Assembly (NCBI GenBank): GCA_016719945.1
Contig: JADJYE010000021.1
Location: 1 to 64,000, forward strand
Length of the DNA stretch: 64,000 nucleotides
From: Polyangiaceae bacterium
GTDB taxonomy: Bacteria > Myxococcota_A > Polyangia > Polyangiales > Polyangiaceae
Direction: 5' to 3'
The notes beneath the pieces were generated by a model, which saw nothing but the letters and a program-made list of their open reading frames with translations, was not told where the DNA came from and did no database searches. Below, piece by piece: positions 43,714 to 53,169 of this stretch; position 1 is the stretch's first letter, and the number at the start of each line of letters is the position of its first letter. A program made the position numbers and the translations under genes.

Positions 43714-45159
43714 TCATCGTACCGCGCCGGGCGGCCGGGCTGGTACGTCCGTTCGCGAGTGAGAGCCGGCCGGCCACGGCTCGCGCTCGGGCGTGACGTC
43801 GTCCCCGCAGCCCGCGCTCGGGTTCTCCCGCAGGTACTTCGCGAAGTCCGCGAGGATGGCGCGCGTCAGGCGGCGGCTCACCCACGCCCCGCCAGCCTCG
43901 GTGAAGTGCAGCTGATCGGGCAGCGCGAGCTGCTTCTTGATGAACTGCATCATGCTCGTCTTGCCGCCCATCGCCTCGAGCCAATCCCAGTAGGCGACGC
44001 CGATCTCCGAGGCGAGCGCCTTGCGCTGCTGGCCGAGCGTCACCAGCTCGTCGGTCGCGTGTGACACGCCGCGGTCCGGCGGGGACACGAGCAGGAAGCT
44101 CACGTCCTTGTTCGCCGCCCGGTGCAGATCGACGACGTACTTGGCGTAGCCCGGCGCCTTGTCGAGCTCGTAGATGTCCGCCATGCCGGTCATCAAGATC
44201 ACCAGGTCGTAGCGGCGGAACTCGATCATGGGCGAGGAGATGGCCGGGTCCTCCATCGGGATGCAGCGCGTGCTCATTGCGCCCACGCCGAGCTGGTCCA
44301 CCACCAGCCCTGGCTCCTTGCGCTCGAGCACGCCGCCGAGGAAGCGCACGTACTTCGGGGTGCGGACGATGCTGTCGAACATGTGAGGCCCGTCCTCGAC
44401 CTCGACCCGGTGGATGCCGACGCCGCGCGCGGGCGCCTCGCTGTCCAGGCTGGCCAACGTCTTGCCATCGACGGCGACGTCGAACGCGCCCCGGCGCGGC
44501 CCCATCAGGTAGAACACGTCGAAGCGGCTCGCGCTGCGGCCGATCGGCGCGCCCTCCTTCGCGGTCCCCACGCGGACCTTCGAGCCGACGGCGGGGCTCT
44601 CGCCGACGATCCCGGCGTAGCCGTACATGCCGTCCTTGGTCGGCTTGGTGGTCACCGCGTACGACGTGAAGGCGGGGCCGACCTCGTGCACGACGTCCAT
44701 GTGTTGGTAGTGGGTCCACGGCCGCGCGAGCGCGATGAACCCGTGGCCCCCGTCGCCGAACCGCGTCTGCAGGTCGCGGCGCATGGGCCCGGCGATGTAG
44801 TCGAAGGTCATGTTCGAATCGCCGTAGATGCCGATCCGCACGTGATCTTTCGCGCGGCCCCTGAGCACCCTCGCGAACCGCTCGTAGAACGAGCGCATGC
44901 CGCCCTTGGTCGGGTCGAACAGGGGGACCTCGGCCGCCGCGTGCTTGCTGTCGTCGAGCGCCGGCACGTCGATCGTCAGCGGCTCGCACATCTTCTCGAC
45001 CGGCGGGGCCTCGACCGCCGCGGGCGACACGCGGGTGCCTTGCGAGACGTCCTCGATGGGGCCCTGCACCGGGGGCGCGGGCTCATGGGGGGCGCACGAC
45101 GCCACGAGGCACGCCGCGGCGATGAAGATTGTGCGATCAATCCAGGCGGCGGCGGGCAT
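43714..45159 (-). CDS. SGNH/GDSL-like hydrolase lipoprotein
   Basis: 481 residues. Lipoprotein signal IFIAAACLVASCAPHEP. Block I RIGIYGDSNMTFDYIAG holds the nucleophile Ser (GDSN). LVILMTGMADIYELDKA takes the place of block III (GxND), with Met-Ala instead of Gly-Asn, and LPDQLHFTEAGGAWVS provides the Asp-His pair. GKGMxxxFYxRxxRVLRG-like FDPTKGGMRSFYERFARVLR before block I is typical of a group of large exported GDSL proteins. Likely a cell-surface esterase (for example O-acetyl on glycans), substrate unknown. Confidence 0.75.
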   Translation of the reverse strand: MPAAAWIDRTIFIAAACLVASCAPHEPAPPVQGPIEDVSQGTRVSPAAVEAPPVEKMCEPLTIDVPALDDSKHAAAEVPLFDPTKGGMRSFYERFARVLRGRAKDHVRIGIYGDSNMTFDYIAGPMRRDLQTRFGDGGHGFIALARPWTHYQHMDVVHEVGPAFTSYAVTTKPTKDGMYGYAGIVGESPAVGSKVRVGTAKEGAPIGRSASRFDVFYLMGPRRGAFDVAVDGKTLASLDSEAPARGVGIHRVEVEDGPHMFDSIVRTPKYVRFLGGVLERKEPGLVVDQLGVGAMSTRCIPMEDPAISSPMIEFRRYDLVILMTGMADIYELDKAPGYAKYVVDLHRAANKDVSFLLVSPPDRGVSHATDELVTLGQQRKALASEIGVAYWDWLEAMGGKTSMMQFIKKQLALPDQLHFTEAGGAWVSRRLTRAILADFAKYLRENPSAGCGDDVTPEREPWPAGSHSRTDVPARPPGAVR

Positions 45160-45264
45160 ACGAACGGGCTAGAGGATCACGGCTTGTCTCGCGCAAGGCA
45201 ACTTCGACGCAGCCTGCGCCTCGTCCCCGGGTATCATTTCTTCAGTCTTCTTTTGGAGGAGCCC

Positions 45265-46194
45265 ATGCTCACGCCTTCCTTCGTCCGCCGCTCGGTCATC
45301 ATCGCCGCCCCCCTGCTGTTCGCCTGGGCAGCGTTGCCCGGCTGCAGCGCCACCGTCGTCGCCTTCGGCGAGTGCACCGTCGACGGTCAGGCCTACGAGG
45401 TCGGCGACACGTTCTCCGATGGTTGCAACACCTGCACCTGCGAGTCCGGCGGCTCGGTCTCCTGCACCGAGCTCGACTGCGGCTCGGGCTGCGTCGTCGA
45501 TGGGGTCTTCCGCGAGGTCGGGGAGACCTTCGTGGCGTCCGATGGCTGCAACACCTGCACCTGCGACGCGCCCGAGAGCGTCTCTTGCACGGCGCTCGAG
45601 TGCAGCTGTCCAGGCACCCCGCCGGACTGCCCCGTCGAGCCCGGCTGCACGGCGCAGCCGTACTGTGACGGCGTCTCGTGGCAGTGCTCGATCGAGTGCG
45701 AAGAGTGCAACGATGAGCCTCCGCCTTGCCCGGCGCCCCCGGATGGCTGCTTCTACGAAGGGCCGTACTGCGTGAACGGCGAGTGGACCTGCGGTGAGCT
45801 CATCTGCGACGAGCCCTGCGGCGGGCCGCCCCCCTCCTGCCCCCAGCCGGGGGACCCCAACTGCTGGTCGGAGCCCGTCTGCACCGACTTCGGCTGGAGC
45901 TGCGAGACCTATTGCAACGGCGACGCTTGCTACGACATGTACCCCGAGGGGTATCAGACCGCGGTCTTCCAGATCTTCCAGTACTGCGGCTGCTTGGACA
46001 ACTCGACCTGCCAGGCCGAGTGCGCCGGCACCCAGGTCTGCGACGGCATGGGGCCGACCTTCCAATGCGAGGAGTGCGTGGGCATCGCCGCCGAGCAAGG
46101 CGAGCAGTGCGTCTACGACGCGGTCTTCGGCGACGAGTGCCAGAGCGATCCCGAGTGCGCTGCCTTCATGGAGTGCGTGCAAAACGGCGGCTGA
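45265..46194 (+). CDS. Cys-rich lipoprotein with VWC-like repeats
   Basis: 309 residues, ATG 45265 with GGAGGA upstream. Signal SVIIAAPLLFAWAALPGC. Two N-terminal units of C.VDG..YEVG.TF..GCNTCTC (GECTVDGQAYEVGDTFSDGC; VFREVGETFVASDGCNTCTC) resemble small von Willebrand C/pacifastin-like modules. Further modules are PDGCFYEGPYCVNGEWTCGE and SEPVCTDFGWSCETYC. The C-terminal part with EECVGIAAEQGEQCVYDAV ... CAAFMECVQNGG is a separate Cys-paired helix pattern. Divergent from the SGNH gene across 105 bases. An in-frame reading far upstream is not coding. Confidence 0.7.
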   Translation: MLTPSFVRRSVIIAAPLLFAWAALPGCSATVVAFGECTVDGQAYEVGDTFSDGCNTCTCESGGSVSCTELDCGSGCVVDGVFREVGETFVASDGCNTCTCDAPESVSCTALECSCPGTPPDCPVEPGCTAQPYCDGVSWQCSIECEECNDEPPPCPAPPDGCFYEGPYCVNGEWTCGELICDEPCGGPPPSCPQPGDPNCWSEPVCTDFGWSCETYCNGDACYDMYPEGYQTAVFQIFQYCGCLDNSTCQAECAGTQVCDGMGPTFQCEECVGIAAEQGEQCVYDAVFGDECQSDPECAAFMECVQNGG

Positions 46195-46204
46195 GGGTCC
46201 CAGC

Positions 46205-47509
46205 GTGACGGCCTCACCCGACGCCGCCACGCACAGGCTGCTCGAGCGCGCCGAGGCGGTCCTCTCCGGTGGGGGAGGGCTGCTCGACGCGCTCGCGTGG
46301 TCTCGCTCGCTGGAGGATGCGTTCCTGTCGGGGGGTGGCGAGAGCGACCCGCGCCCGCGCTACGACGTCGACCGCGAGGCCCTCGAGGCGCGGCTCGGCC
46401 GCCTCGACGCGTTCGAGGCGGAGCTCGAGGGAGACGACGCGCTCGTTCGCCTGTTGAGGAGCCGGGTGGCGAGCCAGCGCGCGGGCGCGCGGATGATGCT
46501 CGCCCTCGGGACCCGCGCCTTCTACGAGGTCAGCGTCGAGGTGTACGGGGGCGCCCGCACGACCTGGTTCGACGCCGACTCGACCAACCTCGACTTCGCC
46601 GAGCACCTGCTGCAGCGCATCGGCGCGACCGAGGTCGCCTCGCGTGGAGACGAGGACGAGCAGCTCGACGCTGACGGGCTGGCCTCGTACGTCACCGACA
46701 AGCTCTCCAGGCGGCGCGTGCGGCCCAAGCTCGACGTCATCGTCGACGACCAGCTCGGCGCGAAGGCGATCGCCGGCAAGACGCGGCTGCGCATCCGGAG
46801 CGACGCCCGGTTCGACGCGGAGGAGGCGCGCTCTCTCTACCTCCACGAGGTCGAGACCCACGTCTTTACCGCGCAGAACGGCGCGGCGCAGCCTCACCTG
46901 GGCTTCCTCGACACGGGCGGCCCGATGACCACGCGCACGCAAGAGGGGCTCGCCGTCTTCGCCGAGCTGTACGCGCAGGCGCTCACGATCGGACGCCTGC
47001 GCCGCCTCGTCGAGCGCGTTCGGCTCGTGGCCATGGCGGAGGACGGCGCGTCGTTCGTCGAGCTGTTCCGCTACCTCCGCGAGCGCGGGGTCGACGAGCG
47101 CGCCGCGTACCTCGACGTGATGCGCGTATGCCGCGGCGGGGTGTGCGGCGGCGGGGCGCCGTTCACCAAGGACGCGAGCTACCTCGCGGGCCTCGTCGAG
47201 GTCTACGACTTCCTACGGCTCGCGGTGAGCCACGAGGGCGCCCTGGTGGCGGAGACCCTGGTGAGCGGCCGCCTCTCCCTCGACGAGATGGAGGCGCTCG
47301 TCGAGCTTCGGCACGACGGGCTGCTCGCGCCGCCGCGCTACATCCCCAGCTGGCTGCGGCGGTGGGACGACCTCTTGGCCCACTTCGCGTTCACGTCGTT
47401 CCTGGGCGAGATCGACCTCACCCACGTGGCCAAGCGGCACGCCTGGCTCGAGGCGTTGCCGCCCCGCTCGCGGCCGGCGCTGATCAAGCGCGGCGAACGG
47501 AGCGGATGA
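46205..47509 (+). CDS. flavohemoglobin-expression-modulating QEGLA (MATCAP-like) metallopeptidase
   Basis: 434 residues starting at GTG 46205. YLHEVETHVFTAQNGAAQPH carries the HExxxH zinc motif and TRTQEGLAVFAELYAQALTI the QEGLA motif that names the family (DUF1704). Eukaryotic MATCAP enzymes of this family remove the C-terminal Tyr of tubulin; bacterial substrates are unknown. FDADSTNLDFAEHLLQRI and RVCRGGVCGGGAPFTKDASY are further family blocks. No signal peptide, so cytosolic. The 3' end overlaps the convergent cyclophilin gene by 26 bases. Confidence 0.8.
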   Translation: MTASPDAATHRLLERAEAVLSGGGGLLDALAWSRSLEDAFLSGGGESDPRPRYDVDREALEARLGRLDAFEAELEGDDALVRLLRSRVASQRAGARMMLALGTRAFYEVSVEVYGGARTTWFDADSTNLDFAEHLLQRIGATEVASRGDEDEQLDADGLASYVTDKLSRRRVRPKLDVIVDDQLGAKAIAGKTRLRIRSDARFDAEEARSLYLHEVETHVFTAQNGAAQPHLGFLDTGGPMTTRTQEGLAVFAELYAQALTIGRLRRLVERVRLVAMAEDGASFVELFRYLRERGVDERAAYLDVMRVCRGGVCGGGAPFTKDASYLAGLVEVYDFLRLAVSHEGALVAETLVSGRLSLDEMEALVELRHDGLLAPPRYIPSWLRRWDDLLAHFAFTSFLGEIDLTHVAKRHAWLEALPPRSRPALIKRGERSG

Positions 47510-47999
47510 CCACGGGCTCGAGCGGCGCGTCCTTCGAGAACGAGGCCACGGCGCCCGTCTTGAGCCCCTTGATCTTGTCGACCACGTCCATCCCCTCGGT
47601 GACGCGGCCGAACACCGTGTACCCGTAGTCGCGGGGCTCCTTGCTCTTGTGGTCGAGGAACGCGTTGTCCGAAACGTTCACGAAGAACTGAGCCGTCGCC
47701 GAGTGCGGCTCGCCGGTGCGCGCCATCGCCACGGTGCCGCGCGTGTTCTTCACCCCGTTGTGCGCCTCGTTCTCGACGGGCTCACGCGTGGGGCGCCGCT
47801 CGTACCGCTCGTCGTACCCGCCGCCTTGCACCATGAAGCCGTCGATCACCCGATGGAACACGGTCCCCTCGTAGTGTTTGTCGTCCACGTAGCGCAGGAA
47901 GTTCTCGACGGTCTTGGGCGCGCGCGTCGCGTCGAGCGCGATCTTGAACGCGCCGTGGTTGGTGTCGACGATGACGGTCGTCTCGGCTTGGTCGCTCAT
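47484..47999 (-). CDS. ppiB: peptidyl-prolyl cis-trans isomerase, cyclophilin type
   Basis: 171 residues, ATG 47997-47999. FHRVIDGFMVQGGGYDERYE holds the catalytic Arg and the GGG loop. GTVAMARTGEPHSATAQFFV and NVSDNAFLDHK complete the cyclophilin core, and GYTVFGRVTEGMDVVDKIKG the C-terminal part. A cytosolic PpiB-type enzyme without signal peptide. A longer in-frame start at 48143 adds an unlikely extension. Confidence 0.9.
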   Translation of the reverse strand: MSDQAETTVIVDTNHGAFKIALDATRAPKTVENFLRYVDDKHYEGTVFHRVIDGFMVQGGGYDERYERRPTREPVENEAHNGVKNTRGTVAMARTGEPHSATAQFFVNVSDNAFLDHKSKEPRDYGYTVFGRVTEGMDVVDKIKGLKTGAVASFSKDAPLEPVVIRSVRRA

Positions 48000-48091
48000 G
48001 GCGCCGTAGCCTACTACGTTGTTGCGGGAGCGAGCGCGCTCTGTACCATCCCCGGCCCGGCGGTCGTTCGTAGCCGTGAGGAGGTTCGACG

Positions 48092-49726
48092 ATGGCGAAG
48101 AAGCGCATTGCGGTGGTCGGTGGTGGGGCTTCGGGTTGTTCACTCCTGTGGGCGCTGTCGCGCGAGCAGACGAAGGAGTTAGTCGAGCTCACCCTCTTCC
48201 ACGACGAGACCGAGGTGGGTGGCCATTCGAAGACCATCAACGTCTGGTTCGACGCGACTGGCAAGGGGCACGCGACGCCGCCGCCGGCTGGTGAGCCCGT
48301 CTACCCAGTCGATATCGGCGTCCAGTTCGTCTGTCCGACGCTGTATCCCAACCTCTACAAGCAGCTCGCGCTGCCCGAGCTCGCCGGCACCGTCGAGCTC
48401 GCGCCCCAGGCCGAGCTCAAGCTGTCGGGCTCGTTCTCACCCACGCTCAACTGGGGAAACTTCCCCGCGTACCAGTCCGGCCCGCGCTTCTCGCAGTGCT
48501 ACGACTGGTCGACGCGGCGGCTGGCGAAGGAGTTCCAAGACGACATCAAGTACGCGCCCTTCACGCCGCTCGACGGGATCACCTTCTCGACGACGATGGA
48601 GCGCTACCTCCAGGTCGAGAACGTCCCCTGGTCGACCAACTTCTTCAGGTACCTGCTGATCCCGTACCTCTCGATCATCAACGGGTACGGCACCGGCGAT
48701 CTGCTCGAGACGACGTTCGAGGACCTGTTCCCGATCTTCACCAAGATCCCGGGGCTGCAGAAGCTCGGGCCGTACGGCTCCTTCACCGAGTCGGGCAAGG
48801 GGTGGGACCGCTTCAAGAAGGGCGCGACCGAGTGGGTCGTCGCGATGGCGAGCTACGCGACGACGATGGGCACGACCACGCTCGAGCTCGGTCAGTCGGT
48901 CGTCGCGGTGTACCCCACGGCCAGCGGCAAGGTCATGGTCGAGTTCTCGCCCACGGCCGATCTCGAGCTCGCCAAGACCAACCCCGCGCACGTCGTCCCC
49001 AGGGTCGCGCGTGAGTTCGACGAGGTCGTGCTCACGACCGACATGACGACCAACCGCATGATCTTGGACAACCCGCAGAACCCGCTCTACGGCGTCCAGA
49101 AGGACTACATCGCCGAGGACAAGTTCGCGCTCATCCCCGGGGTTTGTTACATCCACCAGGACGACGACTGCTTGTCGCCGCACCTGCAAGACAAGCTCGA
49201 GGACGGTCAGTTCGTCGGCTCGTACGCCTTCGGCGATCTGTCACCGCCGAACTACTACGGCCTGCCCTACAACCTCGCGACGTCGTTCCAGACGTACCTG
49301 ATGAAGAACATCCTCGGGACGCCCCACGACTGTCACGTGTCGATGTACGCAGACAGCGCCGGCGCCAAGCTGCCCGACCCCTCGAAGGTCATCTACATGA
49401 AGACCTGGCGGCACGGTCGCTGGGTCGCGAGCTTCTTCGACAAGGCGAAAAAGGAGCTGCACCGCGTGCAGGGCGTCGGGCACATCTGGTTCGCCGGCAA
49501 CAACACCACCGTCGACTCCGAGGAGGGCGCGCTCGTCTCGGCGATGATCATCGCCAACAAGCTCTTCAAGGAGTTCGTCTACCCGTTCGACATGGTCTCG
49601 GAGGCGTACTTCTTCTTCGAATACTTCCAGAGCGTGATGTTCCCCAAGCCCTCGTTCCCGTGGGTGCTCGGCAACATCGCGGAGAACGCCGAGGAGCACC
49701 TGAAGAGCCTCTTCGACGGCACCTGA
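48092..49726 (+). CDS. FAD-dependent amine oxidase-like protein
   Basis: 544 residues. KRIAVVGGGASGCSLLWALS is a Rossmann GxGxxG FAD site; FHDETEVGGHSKTINVWFD continues the amine-oxidase/phytoene-desaturase pattern (E..VGGHSKT). VPWSTNFFRYLLIPYLSIIN is a substrate-domain block, and VGHIWFAGNNTTVDSEEGAL near the C-terminus the second FAD block. GAGGAGG precedes ATG 48092. Substrate unknown. A UUCG hairpin follows the gene. Confidence 0.75.
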   Translation: MAKKRIAVVGGGASGCSLLWALSREQTKELVELTLFHDETEVGGHSKTINVWFDATGKGHATPPPAGEPVYPVDIGVQFVCPTLYPNLYKQLALPELAGTVELAPQAELKLSGSFSPTLNWGNFPAYQSGPRFSQCYDWSTRRLAKEFQDDIKYAPFTPLDGITFSTTMERYLQVENVPWSTNFFRYLLIPYLSIINGYGTGDLLETTFEDLFPIFTKIPGLQKLGPYGSFTESGKGWDRFKKGATEWVVAMASYATTMGTTTLELGQSVVAVYPTASGKVMVEFSPTADLELAKTNPAHVVPRVAREFDEVVLTTDMTTNRMILDNPQNPLYGVQKDYIAEDKFALIPGVCYIHQDDDCLSPHLQDKLEDGQFVGSYAFGDLSPPNYYGLPYNLATSFQTYLMKNILGTPHDCHVSMYADSAGAKLPDPSKVIYMKTWRHGRWVASFFDKAKKELHRVQGVGHIWFAGNNTTVDSEEGALVSAMIIANKLFKEFVYPFDMVSEAYFFFEYFQSVMFPKPSFPWVLGNIAENAEEHLKSLFDGT

Positions 49727-49793
49727 CCGTTCGCTGAACGAGGCACCGTTGCCGCGTCCGGCGAGCGCCGCGCGGCGATTTCACCCCCCCCGG

Positions 49794-49817
49794 CCCCCCT
49801 CACTTCGGTGAGGGGGG
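49794..49817. terminator. UUCG-loop hairpin between convergent genes
   Basis: CCCCCCTCAC-TTCG-GTGAGGGGGG is a perfect 10-bp stem with a UUCG tetraloop, 68 bases after the oxidoreductase stop and 13 bases before the stop of the convergent membrane protein gene. No clear U tract follows on either side. A bidirectional terminator is the simplest reading. Confidence 0.7.
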
Positions 49818-49829
49818 AGCCCCGGTGGC

Positions 49830-50252
49830 TCAGCCCTGCGCGATGTAGCCCTTGACCTCGCGGTCGGTGAGCACGGCGAAGGAGCGGCCGTGCATCATCA
49901 CGCACAGGACGCTGAAGCCGGCCTTGAACAGCAGCGCCAGCTCCCACCTGCCGAAGAAGCTCCACGCGTGCCAGGCGATGGCGAGGCCGTGGAAGAGCAC
50001 GCCGAGCACGCTGACGACGACGAGGACGAACCGCGTCATCGATGACTTGCCGAGCAGCAGCTTGCCGAACATCCACGTGAGGCCAAGGCTCATCGCGAGG
50101 CCGGCGATCGTGAAGGGGGTGCGGATGATGCCGAGCCCACCGGTGAACACGGACACGAGCGCGCTGACGACGGCGAAGCCGTACCAGTTGTTCGTGATCC
50201 ACTCGATCTTCTGCCTAGCGGTCATCGACTTGGTCCTCTCCTCGGTCGGCAT
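49830..50252 (-). CDS. small membrane protein, three to four spans
   Basis: 140 residues. Spans: GFAVVSALVSVFTGGLGIIR, TIAGLAMSLGLTWMFGKLLL, FVLVVVSVLGVLFHGLAIAW and ELALLFKAGFSVLCVMM. C-terminus VLTDREVKGYIAQ. The start may be the ATG 27 bases inside (MTARQKIEW). No family recognised. Confidence 0.55.
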   Translation of the reverse strand: MPTEERTKSMTARQKIEWITNNWYGFAVVSALVSVFTGGLGIIRTPFTIAGLAMSLGLTWMFGKLLLGKSSMTRFVLVVVSVLGVLFHGLAIAWHAWSFFGRWELALLFKAGFSVLCVMMHGRSFAVLTDREVKGYIAQG

Positions 50253-50351
50253 ACCATGCGCGTGATTGAGACGCGCTCAAGGGCTGTTCGGTTCGAAAGG
50301 GCATTTTATTTCACGCGAACGAGCAAAAGTCGTCGTGGCACCTGGCTTGCT

Positions 50352-51440
50352 TCAGGTGGGCCCAGCGAGCGCCTCCGCGAGCAACCTATGGAAATGATGC
50401 ACGCCGACCTCCCGTGAGGGGCTGAAGCGGCCGCGCTGGTAGAGGCGCGAGCGTACCCCCCGCTGCACGCTCTCGACCACGGCCTCATCCTCCAGCTCGA
50501 CCTGGTGGAGATCTGCGCCCGGGCCGCTCGACCGACGCTGCGCGTCGTGGACCAGCGAGACGTACCGTACGCGCGTCTTGTCGGGGCCGAGCGGCTGGAC
50601 CGCGTTGATGGAGACGCCCCACGCGTACACGTTGATCATCGTGCTGGGGAACAGGAACGCGTAGAAGGCGGACACGCCGCGGCCGTGGTCGGGATGATCG
50701 GTCGGGAGCGCGAGCCGCTCCTCGCCCTCCTTGCCGACCCCGATCTGCAAGCTCGCCCACCTCAGGGTCTCGGTCGTGTACGCGCCGTAGTCGAGACCCT
50801 GCGCCAGCGCCGGGTGCACGAACGGGATGTGGAAGCCCTCGAGGTAGTTGTCGCAGTAGAGCGCCCAGTGCGCGCCGACCTCGTAGCTCTTGCTGTCGGT
50901 GGCCGAGAGGGTGTCCCACGGCACGAAGGAGAGCCGCTCGGCGAGCGGGCCGAGCCACTCTTCGAAGCTCTGCCGCGGGCGGATCGACGCAAACGTGAGC
51001 GGCCCCAGCCGGCCCGTCGCGACGCGCGGCAGATCGTCCGAAGCGCGGGGGAAGCCCTGCGCTCCCTCGAACTCCGGCATGTGCGCGAAGCGGCCGTCGA
51101 GGTGGAAGCGGCGGCCGTGGTACCGGCAGCGCAGCGAGGAGCACGGCGCGCGCTCGCTGACGAGCAGCGCGCCGCGGTGGGTGCACACGTTCGACAAACA
51201 GCGCCGCTCGCCCGCGGCGTCCCGCGTGAGCACGAGCGGCTCGTCGAGGCAGCCCTCGAGCAGCGTCAGCGGCGCCGCCGAGGAAGGCTCCGGCGTCAGG
51301 TCTTCCCAGGCGGCGAGCTGCCAGCTCGCCGCGAAGACCCGCTCGATCTGCGCTCGGTACGCGGCGCTGTCTCGATAGAAATCGGCGGGCAGCGTCGAGG
51401 CGACCCGGATGTCCGGGTCGACCTCGAACGGGTCTGTCAT
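50352..51440 (-). CDS. Rieske [2Fe-2S] ring-hydroxylating oxygenase, alpha subunit-like
   Basis: 362 residues from ATG 51438-51440. CTHRGALLVSERAPCSSLRC, then YHGRRFHLDGRF, is the Rieske CxH...CxxH centre. DNYLEGFHIPFVHPAL contains the 2-His-1-carboxylate facial triad (ExxHxxxxH). YGAYTTETLRWAS and FLFPSTMINVYAWGVSIN are catalytic-domain strands. No reductase or ferredoxin is next to it. The gene overlaps the end of the preceding lipoprotein gene (ATGA), so they form one transcript. Substrate unknown. Confidence 0.85.
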   Translation of the reverse strand: MTDPFEVDPDIRVASTLPADFYRDSAAYRAQIERVFAASWQLAAWEDLTPEPSSAAPLTLLEGCLDEPLVLTRDAAGERRCLSNVCTHRGALLVSERAPCSSLRCRYHGRRFHLDGRFAHMPEFEGAQGFPRASDDLPRVATGRLGPLTFASIRPRQSFEEWLGPLAERLSFVPWDTLSATDSKSYEVGAHWALYCDNYLEGFHIPFVHPALAQGLDYGAYTTETLRWASLQIGVGKEGEERLALPTDHPDHGRGVSAFYAFLFPSTMINVYAWGVSINAVQPLGPDKTRVRYVSLVHDAQRRSSGPGADLHQVELEDEAVVESVQRGVRSRLYQRGRFSPSREVGVHHFHRLLAEALAGPT

Positions 51441-52350
51441 TTGAAAGCGCCGCGGGCGGGCGGCTCGGGCGCGCCGTTGGGCCACGCGACCACGAGCGTC
51501 TTCTTCTTGTCCGTCCAGGAGAACTCGGCCCGAGGAGCTGGCCCTCGAAGAACCGGTAGACGAGGCTGGCCACGCCGCCGGAGGCGAAGACGAAGTCGTC
51601 GCCGCGCCCGCCGCCCCGCGTGACCTTCACGCCGTTGGGCTCTCCGCCCGTGTCGTTCTTGCCCTTGCAGGAGACGCGGATCCACTCGCGGACCTGCTTC
51701 GTCTCGCAGCCGAGCTTCCCGGAGCCGAGCACCGTGACCTCGCGGGTCTGCGCGCTCCACTCCTCGGAGGTCGGCACGGCAGACTTGCCCGAGGGGATGG
51801 GAGGCGGCCACGCCGTCGAAGGCGGAGGCGTCGGAGGCGCGCCGGTCATCGGCGCCGCGGTCTCGGTGCCGCCGGAGGTCGCGCAGCCCAACGACTTCAA
51901 CGACGCGTCCATCCCCTTCAGCGCCTCGGTGCACGACTGCTTGGCGATGTCGGGCGGCAGCTCCTTCATCATCTTCTTGACGTCATCGAAGCTCTTCTTC
52001 ATCTCGGCCTGGCTGCCCGCCGGCATCTTCGACGTCATGCAGTCGAGCGCGGCGTAGTACGCGTCGCAGCCGCCAGGAGCCGCCGCGGCGGTGGTCGCGG
52101 CCGTGGCGGTGGCTTCAGCCGTCGCGGTCGCCGTGGCCGCAGCGGTCGCCGTCGGCGCGCCCTTGTCGTCGGGCTTCGAGGCGCTCGCCGACGCTGAGGA
52201 CGAGCCCTTGTCGTCGTCCTTCTTCTTCTTCTTCGGCTCGTCGTCGTCGTCGTCGTCGTCCTTCGCCGACTTCTTGTCTTCCTTCTTGTCGCAACCGGTC
52301 GCCGCCACACTCAGCATCAGCAGGCACAGCAAGCTGGAACGTAGGATCAT
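51437..52350 (-). CDS. acidic-repeat lipoprotein (one frameshift)
   Basis: About 304 residues after repair. Signal SSLLCLLMLSVAATGCDKKE, then an extreme Asp/Lys-rich stretch (DDDDDDDEPKKKKKDDD) and Ala/Thr repeats. Two paired-cysteine segments follow (GGCDAYYAALDCMTSKMPAG; DIAKQSCTEALKGM ... GCATS) and a C-terminal domain GKLGCETKQVREWIRVSCKG. Near 51530-51540 the frame must shift to reach RAEFSWTDKKKTLVVAWPNG and the stop at 51437. Start ATG 52348-52350. Possibly surface-bound; unknown role. Confidence 0.6.
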
Positions 52351-52440
52351 CGCTTCCTTCCACTCTGCGCCGGATTCGAAGCTAGGGCGCTCGACGCAAC
52401 GCTACTACGATGCCGGCCTTCTCGGGAGAGTGGAGGAACC

Positions 52441-53166
52441 ATGAGACTCAAGGGCAAGATCGCGCTCGTCACCGGCGCGAGCAGGGGCATCGGCAGGGCC
52501 AGCGCGCTCGCGCTCGCGCACGAAGGCGCCACGATCGTGGGCGTCGCGCGCACCAAGGCCGAGCTCGACGAGCTGTGCCGGGCCATCTCCGCGTCGGGCG
52601 GCTCGGCGAGCTCCTTCGTCGCCGACGTCACCAAGGCCGCCGACGTCGCGGCCGCGGTCGGCGACTGCGTCGCGAAGCACGGCCGGATCGACATCCTGGT
52701 CAACAACGTTGGAATGGGCGGCTACCGCCCGTTCCTCGAGTGGTCCGAGGCCGACTACGACCGAATCATGGCGACCAACGCGAAGAGCACCTGGCTCTTC
52801 TGCAAGGAGGTCATCCCCCACATGTTGTCGAACGGTGGCGGAAACATCATCAACGTCGCCAGCGTCGCCGGCCTCCAAGGGTACGCCAACGAGGCGATCT
52901 ACTGCTCCTCCAAGTTCGCCCAGGTCGGCCTCACCCAGGCGCTCGATCGCGAGTTTTGGCAGAAGAACATCAAGGTCAGCGCCATCTGTCCTGGCGGCGT
53001 GGAGACTCACTTCGCGCTCGGTGACGGGCGCACCGCCGGGAGCGAGCACATGAAGGGGTTCTCGACCGCCGAGGACGTCGCCGAGGCGGTCGTGCTCGCC
53101 GCGCTTCCCCGCGATCGGAGCCGCATCGTCGCCGTCGTGATGCGGCCGATGAACGAGCAGACCTGA
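52441..53166 (+). CDS. short-chain dehydrogenase/reductase
   Basis: 241 residues. GKIALVTGASRGIGRASALA is the NAD(P) motif TGxxxGIG, DILVNNVGMGG the NNxG region, INVASVAG the catalytic Ser, and AIYCSSKFAQVGLTQAL the YxxxK pair. A typical classical SDR cytosolic oxidoreductase. Substrate cannot be predicted. Start ATG 52441 with GAGAGTGGAGGA upstream. Its stop is three bases from the convergent winged-helix-like gene. Confidence 0.85.
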   Translation: MRLKGKIALVTGASRGIGRASALALAHEGATIVGVARTKAELDELCRAISASGGSASSFVADVTKAADVAAAVGDCVAKHGRIDILVNNVGMGGYRPFLEWSEADYDRIMATNAKSTWLFCKEVIPHMLSNGGGNIINVASVAGLQGYANEAIYCSSKFAQVGLTQALDREFWQKNIKVSAICPGGVETHFALGDGRTAGSEHMKGFSTAEDVAEAVVLAALPRDRSRIVAVVMRPMNEQT

Positions 53167-53169
53167 GCT

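Noticed and set aside
44122..45264. Long N-terminal extension of the VWC-like lipoprotein
   Set aside because: It is antisense to the SGNH hydrolase; the signal peptide and RBS fix the start at 45265.
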